NCBI GenBank assembly: GCA_030632865.1
Contig: DAOVTY010000017.1
Location: 1-19,697 of the forward strand
Direction of reading: 5' to 3'
Length of the DNA: 19,697 bases
Origin: Bacteroidota bacterium
Lineage (GTDB): Bacteria; Bacteroidota; Bacteroidia; Bacteroidales; Prolixibacteraceae
Below are positions 7,503 to 13,443 of this stretch, one piece after another. Position numbers and translations under genes: made by a program. Within the stretch, counting starts at the first letter, position 1. Each line of letters opens with the position of its first letter. The notes under the pieces were generated by a model. The model did not search any database. It was not told the DNA's origin and saw nothing but the letters and a program-made list of their open reading frames with translations.

Positions 7503-8452
7503 TTTAACTGTTTTAAATTTATATATGCAAATACTAAACTTAATCTTAACATATTGGATTTTGCATCGTTATCACCTATTAAAATTGTATTATATCCCGC
7601 ATAAACCGACAGTGGTGCAGAAATTTGATAGCCAAGATTTATGCCTGCTCCTAAAATGTTTATTAGGTTATCGTCAGAAATTCCATCGGCTTTAGTTATA
7701 CCTCCATATTGAAATCTTAAATCGGCTCCAACCCAAAGTTTTTTGCTTAAGTTATGTGTTAAATGATTTTCGATAATAAACAAAGGATCTTGCTCAACTT
7801 TATTTGCAGTGTTTGAACGAGCAGGATCGTTATTATCGGCATAAAACTGTACTGAAGGAAATATTTCTAACCAGGTAGAATTTTGCGATAGTTCCTTATG
7901 AAAAGGAATAGCCATGGGTAGTCCAAATTCTAAAGTAGATCGATTTGTTCCTAAATTGATTAGTTTATCACTATCATAAGTGCCAGAATACCAATACTTA
8001 AATATGCCTGTTAAACTAAATTGAGGTTTATGTTGTGAGTATTCGATTGCATTTAATGCCGGTGCACCGAAAATTCCCATTTCAAAAGCTAAATAGCCAT
8101 CGGAGAAACCACTGGCATTAAGGCTTTCCCCAAATTCTAGTGTTTGGGCATCTACTTTAGCAGTTAACGAACCAGGATTTGCATTCACAAAAACTCTTGC
8201 TAGTCTTCCTTTAAGATTAAATGTATGTACTAAAGTAGTGGGAAAAATATCCGCTGATATGTCAGCGTCTTTAACCAAAATATTACCTCCCGGAAGTAAG
8301 TTTTGATCTAATTTCAAATACTTTGGATTGATTGCCCAAACGCCTGTTGGGGCAAATAAATGTGATCTTGGACCGTCTCCCTGCGCAAATACAAATTGAC
8401 TACTCGCAATTGTGAATAATAAGAGAATTAGTTTAATTTTTATCGCCTTCAT
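7499..8452 (-). CDS. Outer-membrane channel, MetA-pathway/phenol-degradation type
   Basis: 317-residue protein with a signal peptide (cleavage near FVFAQ-GDG) followed by amphipathic beta strands throughout and an alternating hydrophobic last strand (LRLSLVFAYINL). N-terminal PRSHLFAPTGVWAINPKY and the pattern of strands resemble the 'MetA-pathway of phenol degradation' transporter family, predicted outer-membrane beta barrels often placed beside catabolic genes for small hydrophobic compounds. Its TGA and the ATG of the large sulfatase share ATGA, which supports a joint role in uptake or release for the sulfatase. The family call comes from overall pattern rather than a catalytic motif, and transported molecules are unknown. 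It heads the downstream half of the cluster; 175 bp separate it from the DUF6515 gene. Confidence 0.75.
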   Translation of the reverse strand: MKAIKIKLILLLFTIASSQFVFAQGDGPRSHLFAPTGVWAINPKYLKLDQNLLPGGNILVKDADISADIFPTTLVHTFNLKGRLARVFVNANPGSLTAKVDAQTLEFGESLNASGFSDGYLAFEMGIFGAPALNAIEYSQHKPQFSLTGIFKYWYSGTYDSDKLINLGTNRSTLEFGLPMAIPFHKELSQNSTWLEIFPSVQFYADNNDPARSNTANKVEQDPLFIIENHLTHNLSKKLWVGADLRFQYGGITKADGISDDNLINILGAGINLGYQISAPLSVYAGYNTILIGDNDAKSNMLRLSLVFAYINLKQLK

Positions 8453-8472
8453 TTTAATTTAATTAATTGATA

Positions 8473-8480
8473 TAAACATA
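8473..8480 (-). promoter_or_regulatory. Possible weak -7 box upstream of the channel-sulfatase genes
   Basis: On the minus strand the bases read TATGTTTA, one mismatch from the Bacteroidetes TAnnTTTG box, placed 20 bp upstream of the channel start. No TTTG is seen at the usual -33 distance. A single partial box in AT-rich DNA is weak evidence. Confidence 0.22.
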
Positions 8481-8560
8481 GTATTAATAATAAATCGAAT
8501 TGTGAAATCATCCTATCCCGGGGCAACACCAAACAAACTTTTTTTGTCTAAATATATCGG

Positions 8561-8577
8561 TATCGTTTGCAACGATA
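8561..8577. promoter_or_regulatory. Inverted repeat TATCGTT-TGC-AACGATA, operator candidate
   Basis: Two perfect 7-bp arms flank a 3-bp centre in the 175-bp spacer between the DUF6515 gene and the channel-sulfatase genes, about 110 bp upstream of the channel start. There is no T tract on either side, which argues against a terminator. The arm shape and length suit a dimeric regulator. It could split the cluster into two transcription units. Confidence 0.5.
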
Positions 8578-8627
8578 TTTATGAAATTGAATAGGTTATA
8601 TCTTTAGTCTTTTTATGATTTTAATTA

Positions 8628-9629
8628 TTAGTTTTCAGTAACATCTTCATCAGTATATTCTTCCATCATTACAACTTGATACAAGTCTTTGCCATCTTGT
8701 GTAATAGGTAAATAATAGGTGTAATTATAAACGACATATTTTGTATCCTCGATTTCCTCTTCAGTAGCACCTTCTGGAATATTAGTAATAACAGCACCTC
8801 CCGGGGCATCGATAACTTTATAACTATCGCCGGATGTTACATAAAAAGCACCTCCGAAATAATAATAATCATCGCTGTTTAAAGTGATTTTTTCTACCCC
8901 TTCGGGCAAAGTATTAACTACAATATTTGTAGGAGGGTTAACAACAGTATATCCGCCCGACGACGAAGAATAATAAACTCCATTGTCATAATAGTAAGGC
9001 TGATTATTGACTGATACAATAACTGCCGTAACTGCCATTGTAGTAATGAAAAATCCAAACGGATGCCAATGCGATCCATAGTAATATGGATGATATGGGT
9101 GGTAACGATAAGGATGGTAGCCTCTGTGACCATTATAATAATGGTTCGAATGCCGATTATCTATTCTAACGTTATTGCTTTTATTGACATTAACATTTAC
9201 GTTAGTATTATTTTTGCTATTATCTATATTAACCTTGTTGTTAGAGCTTTTTGTATTATTTTTAACACTAGTATTTCTGCTTTTCGATGTACTGTTATTG
9301 CTTTGCACTGGTCTCATTTGTGTTGTGCTTTTTGAAGATCGTTTTTGCGCTGTAGAACCACTTTTAGATTGACGTTGATGTGTTGTAGTGCTGGCAGGAG
9401 GTCTTTGAGTCTGTTGCTTTGGCTTATTGTATTGTTTAGTTGACGGCCTTGTGGAAGAGCGGTGTGCGCCTCCATTTACCGATTTTCCTCCAGCCTTGGA
9501 TGAACTCATGTGAGTACTTCCACGAGATTTTCCACCGGTGCCATGACTCATTCGCTGAGCCAGAACATCGTTGGCGAATAAACTAATTGAAAAAATAAAA
9601 ACTATTATTAAATATTTAGAATTTTTCAT
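8628..9629 (-). CDS. DUF6515-type exported protein with Tyr/His-rich region and repeated YYY modules
   Basis: 333 residues. Signal peptide to about residue 25 (LFANDVLAQ). Residues 26-165 are low complexity, rich in Ser, Thr, Asn, Lys and Gln, and probably disordered. A Tyr/His/Pro segment follows (GYHPYRYHPYHPYYYG), then a hydrophobic stretch (FFITTMAVTAVIVSV). The C-terminal part holds repeated units of the form YYYxxGxxY, then YxVVxxPxxxVVxxLPEG: YYYDNGVYY, YYYFGGAFY and a third looser YNYTYYLP. This matches the DUF6515 family as I know it; function unknown. It starts 4 bp after the end of the DUF2092-type gene, so the two form one operon. The His/Tyr segment suggests metal or aromatic-ligand binding or oxidative cross-linking, but that is only inference. 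Confidence 0.8.
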   Translation of the reverse strand: MKNSKYLIIVFIFSISLFANDVLAQRMSHGTGGKSRGSTHMSSSKAGGKSVNGGAHRSSTRPSTKQYNKPKQQTQRPPASTTTHQRQSKSGSTAQKRSSKSTTQMRPVQSNNSTSKSRNTSVKNNTKSSNNKVNIDNSKNNTNVNVNVNKSNNVRIDNRHSNHYYNGHRGYHPYRYHPYHPYYYGSHWHPFGFFITTMAVTAVIVSVNNQPYYYDNGVYYSSSSGGYTVVNPPTNIVVNTLPEGVEKITLNSDDYYYFGGAFYVTSGDSYKVIDAPGGAVITNIPEGATEEEIEDTKYVVYNYTYYLPITQDGKDLYQVVMMEEYTDEDVTEN

Positions 9630-9633
9630 TATT

Positions 9634-10368
9634 TTAATTTTTAGGTGTTAATGCAACTCTTTTTGAATTTGAAGGAGGCCTAAAATCAAATATCTCATTT
9701 GCTAGGCTTGGGTTTATTTTCCAATTAGAAAATTGTGCCGAATACAAATTTTTATTATTGTCACTAAAAATTTCAAGTTTATGAGGCAGATTATTTGAAA
9801 CCTCAATCCAAATATTTATTAACTCTTTTTTATTTGATACTTGAACCAACAAACAAACAGTCTCATCTACTTTTTCTTCGCCCATAAAATATACTTTATC
9901 GAAATTATTCATTATATCATCAGTAAAAGTGGGGTAGAAGAAATCAGAGGCAGGAAAATCAATACCAAATTTATTGTGTACAAAATTAATAGCTTCGATA
10001 ATATTTCCTGAAACCGATATTGAATCAAATGTATTTTGAGAATATGAAAAATATGCCATTTGATTACCGTTGTACCAGTATCCCTTATTGTCTTTTTCTA
10101 GCTTGGTATGAATGTGCAGTTTATCAGGCCCATGCATATAAACATCATGTTTTATTATTTTTGCTAGCCATTTGTCGTCACTGCTTTTTTCATATTTGTT
10201 TACCTCAAGTGTATAACTACAAGAATTTAATTTCCCTATTGTTTCACTTATTTTATCGAGCTCTTTTATAGCCCGGGTATCATATTCTTTGCTATTTTCC
10301 TGTGTGCATTGCGCAAATGTCAATATTACAATTAGCAACAAAATTCCTGTTTTTAGTTTCTTGTTCAT
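9634..10368 (-). CDS. DUF2092-type (LolA-like) lipoprotein
   Basis: 244 residues beginning with MNKKLKTGILLLIVILTFAQC. The Cys at 21 makes it a probable lipoprotein, although Gln at -1 is an unusual lipobox residue. The mature part has the succession of beta strands expected of the DUF2092/LolA-like fold: CSYTLEVNKYEK, HDVYMHGPDKLHIHTK, GYWYNGNQMAYFSYSQNTF, then a helix (IIEAINFVHNKFGID), CLLVQVS, INIWIEVSNNLPHKLEIF, and a final strand ending in FDFRPP. DUF2092 proteins are predicted periplasmic proteins without assigned function; the fold suggests binding of a lipid or hydrophobic ligand. It is the first gene of the minus-strand envelope cluster and lies 4 bp upstream of the DUF6515 gene. 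Confidence 0.78.
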   Translation of the reverse strand: MNKKLKTGILLLIVILTFAQCTQENSKEYDTRAIKELDKISETIGKLNSCSYTLEVNKYEKSSDDKWLAKIIKHDVYMHGPDKLHIHTKLEKDNKGYWYNGNQMAYFSYSQNTFDSISVSGNIIEAINFVHNKFGIDFPASDFFYPTFTDDIMNNFDKVYFMGEEKVDETVCLLVQVSNKKELINIWIEVSNNLPHKLEIFSDNNKNLYSAQFSNWKINPSLANEIFDFRPPSNSKRVALTPKN

Positions 10369-10718
10369 ATTTATTTTATTAAATTTTATTTTAATTTTTA
10401 AATTGTAGAAAAGAATTAGTTAGTATTCCTTTGGCTTTATTTGTCTTGTACATGCTTTTATAAATTATTGTTATTTCTTAGGAAGTAACATTATTGGTTG
10501 ACTTTTGTTCATTTTAATGTTTTTTTATTTATTTGGAATAATGGCTTACATATTTAATGTAAAATTCAGAAGTAATTCAATCCTAATTTACGACTAAATA
10601 CATTTACGTAAATTCATTTATTAATCTTATTTTCGGACATTGGAATTTTAGTGAGTACTTGAAAAATGAATTTTTTTTATCTCAATACTCAACACTTTTT
10701 ATCTCAAATCTTAAAAAT
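10369..10718. other. 350-bp divergent spacer between the DUF2092-type gene and nfo
   Basis: No gene is supported here on either strand. The DNA is very AT-rich and should contain the promoters of both the sulfatase-associated cluster (leftward) and nfo-dat (rightward). The only clear structure is the inverted repeat at 10585-10614. TATTTTCG at 10628-10635 is one base from a -7 box for nfo, but I see no matching -33 element. Confidence 0.6.
10585..10614. promoter_or_regulatory. Nested inverted repeat upstream of nfo, operator candidate
   Basis: AATTTACG (10585-10592) and CGTAAATT (10607-10614) are exact reverse complements 14 bp apart. The right arm also belongs to the 12-bp perfect palindrome ATTTACGTAAAT (10602-10613). 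The element lies about 105-135 bp upstream of nfo and just upstream of a near-match -7 box at 10628-10635. Two nested half-site arrangements suggest a binding site for a dimeric or cooperative regulator. Confidence 0.42.
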
Positions 10719-11561
10719 ATGAAATATATTGGAGCACATGTAAGTGCGGCAGGAGGCGTAGAAAATGCTCCGGAAAATGCACATAAATTAGGAGCAGATG
10801 CATTTGCTGTGTTTACAAAAAACCAAAGACAGTGGAGTGCAAAACTTTTAACAAATGAGAGTATTGAAGCTTTTAAAGCTAATTGTAAAAAGTATGGTTA
10901 TCAGCCGCATCAAATATTACCTCACGATAGTTATCTAATTAATTTGGGTCATCCAGAAAAAGAACCACTTCAAAAATCGCGTGATGCTTTTTTAGACGAA
11001 TTACAGCGTTGCGAGCAATTGGGATTAGATCGTTTAAATTTTCATCCGGGTAGTCATTTGAAAAAAATAGAGGGAGAGAAATGTCTAACTACTATTGCTG
11101 AGTCTATTAATTGGGCACTTTCAAAAACAAAAGGAGTGATTGCAGTTATCGAAAATACTGCCGGGCAAGGGACTAATATGGGATTTTCGTTTTATCATTT
11201 AAAAAGTATTATTGACCAAGTTGAAGATAAAAGTAGGATAGGAGTTTGTATAGATACTTGCCATGCTTATTCTGCTGGTTACGATTTTAAAACAAAAGCC
11301 GGTTTTGAGAAAGTCTTTAAGGAGTTTGATGAGGTAGTTGGTTTTAAATATTTGAAAGGAATGCATTTGAACGATTCGAAGAAAGCTCTGGGATCTAGAG
11401 TTGATAGACACGATAGCTTGGGTGTTGGAACAATCGGGTTGGAACTTTTCGAATGTATAATGAACGACAATCGTTTTGATGGAATCCCCATGGTTTTAGA
11501 AACACCAAACAGTGATATTTGGGCAGAGGAAATTCAATTATTAAAGGACATGCAAAAATGA
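10719..11561 (+). CDS. nfo: Endonuclease IV (AP endonuclease)
   Basis: Base-excision-repair enzyme that cuts 5' to abasic sites and trims blocked 3' ends, using a TIM-barrel with three zinc ions. All nine metal ligands are present at the same residue numbers as in E. coli Nfo: His69, His109 (NFHPGSH), Glu145 (VIENTAGQG), Asp179 and His182 (CIDTCHAYSAGYD), His216 (GMHLNDSK), Asp229 and His231 (RVDRHDSLG), and Glu261 (VLETP). Length from this start is 280 residues. An in-frame TTG at 10659 would add 20 residues, but the family begins directly with MKYIGAHVSAAGG, so the ATG at 10719 is chosen. Its stop overlaps the start of the aminotransferase gene by ATGA. Confidence 0.97.
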   Translation: MKYIGAHVSAAGGVENAPENAHKLGADAFAVFTKNQRQWSAKLLTNESIEAFKANCKKYGYQPHQILPHDSYLINLGHPEKEPLQKSRDAFLDELQRCEQLGLDRLNFHPGSHLKKIEGEKCLTTIAESINWALSKTKGVIAVIENTAGQGTNMGFSFYHLKSIIDQVEDKSRIGVCIDTCHAYSAGYDFKTKAGFEKVFKEFDEVVGFKYLKGMHLNDSKKALGSRVDRHDSLGVGTIGLELFECIMNDNRFDGIPMVLETPNSDIWAEEIQLLKDMQK

Positions 11562-12394
11562 GTGAGATAGTTTATTTTAATGGAGAATTTGTTGGAGAGG
11601 AAGATGTGAAAATATCACCACGAGACAGGGGGTTTTTATTTGCCGACGGAGTTTACGAAGTTGCAAAATACTATAATGGTAAACCATTTCGCTACAACGA
11701 TCATATCGAAAGATTAAAAAGAAGTTTGTCTGAACTAAAGATTAGTTTCAAGGATATTAGCGGATTATCAGCTATTTTTGCTCAATTGATTTTGAGAAAT
11801 AATTTGGATAAATTGCATGCCGGTATTTATGTCCAAATTTCCAGGGGGCAGCACAAACGAATTCACAGTTTTCCGTCTAATTTAAAGCCAACAATTTATG
11901 CTTATGCATTCGAATTGCCTTCATTCATCGAGAATTTAGAAAATGGAATTAAGGTAATTACACGCGAAGATATTCGGTGGCAGCGGTGCGATATTAAGTC
12001 GGTTTCGTTGCTGCCAAATACTATGTTATTTAACGAGGCTACCGAAGCTGATGCTGGTGAGTGTATTTTAATTCGTGAAGGAATGGTTACAGAAGCTACT
12101 CATTCCAGTGTTTTGGGTGTTAAAAATGGCGTTGTAATTACTCGTCCACTTTCAAATTTTATATTGCCTGGCATTACTCGAAAAGTGATTTTAGAAATTT
12201 GCGCAGAAAACGGTATTCAAGTTGAAGAAAGAATGTTTAGCGAAAAAGAGTTGTACGAGTTTGATGAAATTATAATTGCCGGAACAGGAAGCGAAATTAC
12301 TCCTGCCATTCAGGTAAACGACAAGGTAATTGGCAATAAAAAACCGGGTAAAATAACCCGGCTTCTTCAACAAAAGTTTTTTGAATTAGTGTGA
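11558..12394 (+). CDS. dat: Class IV aminotransferase, D-amino-acid (D-alanine) transaminase type
   Basis: PLP enzyme of fold type IV, 278 residues. It reads SPRDRGFLFADGVYEV near the N-terminus, the PLP-lysine context RCDIKSVSLLPN (Lys147), TEATHSSVLGVKNGVV, and LPGITRKVILEI, as in D-alanine aminotransferase. Arg101 and His103 in KRIHSFPSN match the Arg-x-His carboxylate trap that separates D-amino-acid transaminases from branched-chain ones. Expected reaction: D-amino acid plus 2-oxoglutarate gives a 2-oxoacid plus D-glutamate, which would feed peptidoglycan or allow use of D-amino acids. The frame is open further upstream (to 11519), but the ATG at 11558, forming ATGA with the nfo stop, gives the standard N-terminus. 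The exact substrate is inferred from the motif. Confidence 0.88.
   Translation: MSEIVYFNGEFVGEEDVKISPRDRGFLFADGVYEVAKYYNGKPFRYNDHIERLKRSLSELKISFKDISGLSAIFAQLILRNNLDKLHAGIYVQISRGQHKRIHSFPSNLKPTIYAYAFELPSFIENLENGIKVITREDIRWQRCDIKSVSLLPNTMLFNEATEADAGECILIREGMVTEATHSSVLGVKNGVVITRPLSNFILPGITRKVILEICAENGIQVEERMFSEKELYEFDEIIIAGTGSEITPAIQVNDKVIGNKKPGKITRLLQQKFFELV
12344..12361. other. Stem-loop inside the 3' end of dat
   Basis: CCGGGT and ACCCGG form a 6-bp GC-rich stem around AAAATA, 33 bp before the end of dat. A run of six T follows some 15 bases after the stem (12377-12382), too far for a classical terminator. It may pause transcription or stabilise the message end between the convergent dat and aldo/keto reductase genes, whose coding ends are only 22 bp apart. 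A second, weaker AGTGT/ACACT pair (12388-12413) spans the stop region. Confidence 0.25.
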
Positions 12395-12416
12395 AATTAT
12401 ACTTTAATACACTTAT

Positions 12417-13412
12417 TTAAGAGTTTAATTGAATTAGTTTTAATTCTCTATTTATTGTGTTTATTTCGTTTTGCGAAAGTAAAATTTTAGCAGCCTTAAT
12501 ATTTTCTTTTACTTGTTTTTCATTTCTTGCTCCCACTAAAACACAAGTAATACCGGGTTGATTTAAAGTCCACTTGATAACTAATTGTGCAAGCGTTACA
12601 TTTTTATCATCTGCAATTGGCTTAATTTTTTTTAGAAAACTATTAACTTTTGACAAATTAGGTTCTTGGTAGAAAGGAGTAGTGGGGCGATGGTCACCTT
12701 CATTAAATTTGTAGTCTGAAGTTATTTTTCCTGTTAAAATTCCACGCTGCAACGGACTATAAACAATTATAGCTTTTTCGTTTGAAATACTATACGGAAC
12801 TAAATCTTCCTCAATATTGCGAACGAGCATGCTGTACGGAACCTGATTGGACGAGAGATTGAATGTTTTATTAGCACTTTCCATTTGTTGAACAGAGTAA
12901 TTACTTACCCCGCCAGCTCTAATTTTTCCTTGAGTTTTAAGAATTTCTAATGCTTCCATTGTCTCTTCAAAAGGAGTATAATTATCGGGCCAATGTTGTT
13001 GAAAAAGATCGATATAATCTGTGCCTAATCGTTTTAAACAATCTTCGCACTCTTTTATTACACTTTTTTTGTTTCCCAGTCTGTAAATAGAAACAATGTT
13101 CCCTAAATTGTCTTTTGTATTTTCGAAATGTAAATGAGAAGAAACAGTGTCCCACCTTAATCCAAATTTCGTTAGTATTTCAACTTTATCGCGCTTCCCT
13201 TTAATCGCCTTTCCAACAAATTCTTCGCTTTGTCCGAAACCATAAACAGGTGCGGTATCAATGGTTGTCATTCCAAAGTCAATTGCTGTTTCTATTGCTT
13301 TTATCGATTCTGCTTCTTCGGCGCCACCCCAAAACCAACCGCCTATAGCCCAGGCTCCAAAAGTTAAAGGGGTAATTTTTACATCAGAATTTGGTAAATT
13401 AATTTTTATCAT
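12417..13412 (-). CDS. Aldo/keto reductase
   Basis: NAD(P)H-dependent oxidoreductase with a TIM-barrel fold, 331 residues, soluble (no signal peptide). The catalytic tetrad can be read: Asp52 and Tyr57 in TIDTAPVYGFG, Lys82 in EILTKFG, and His140 in LFQQHWPDN. Cofactor-side signatures include GGVSNYSVQQM, VYSPLQRGILTGK and the C-terminal CVLVGARNEKQVKENI. The sequence type resembles the bacterial IolS/YghZ-like branch that reduces sugar-derived or small aldehydes; the substrate is not assignable. It lies 31 bp downstream of recG on the same strand, so read-through from recG is likely, and it converges on dat. Confidence 0.92.
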   Translation of the reverse strand: MIKINLPNSDVKITPLTFGAWAIGGWFWGGAEEAESIKAIETAIDFGMTTIDTAPVYGFGQSEEFVGKAIKGKRDKVEILTKFGLRWDTVSSHLHFENTKDNLGNIVSIYRLGNKKSVIKECEDCLKRLGTDYIDLFQQHWPDNYTPFEETMEALEILKTQGKIRAGGVSNYSVQQMESANKTFNLSSNQVPYSMLVRNIEEDLVPYSISNEKAIIVYSPLQRGILTGKITSDYKFNEGDHRPTTPFYQEPNLSKVNSFLKKIKPIADDKNVTLAQLVIKWTLNQPGITCVLVGARNEKQVKENIKAAKILLSQNEINTINRELKLIQLNS

Positions 13413-13443
13413 AGTTAGTTGTTTTAGGTTTTAATTCATGAAT

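Noticed and set aside
9063..9372. Two plus-strand open frames opposite the DUF6515 gene, looking like hydrophobic membrane proteins
   Set aside because: They are complements of the Asn/His/Tyr-rich low-complexity coding region, which gives Ile/Val/Leu-rich antisense; there is no family resemblance and no leader.
2736..10368. Classical polysaccharide utilisation locus
   Set aside because: There is no SusC, SusD, glycoside hydrolase, polysaccharide lyase or dedicated regulator among the six genes.
10659..10718. TTG-initiated 20-residue extension of endonuclease IV
   Set aside because: From the ATG at 10719 all nine metal ligands have exactly the E. coli residue numbers; the extension is a random AT-rich peptide.
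12344..12361. Rho-independent terminator for dat
   Set aside because: The stem lies inside the coding region and the T run is about 15 bases beyond it, so it does not fit a terminator; it is kept only as a low-confidence stem-loop.
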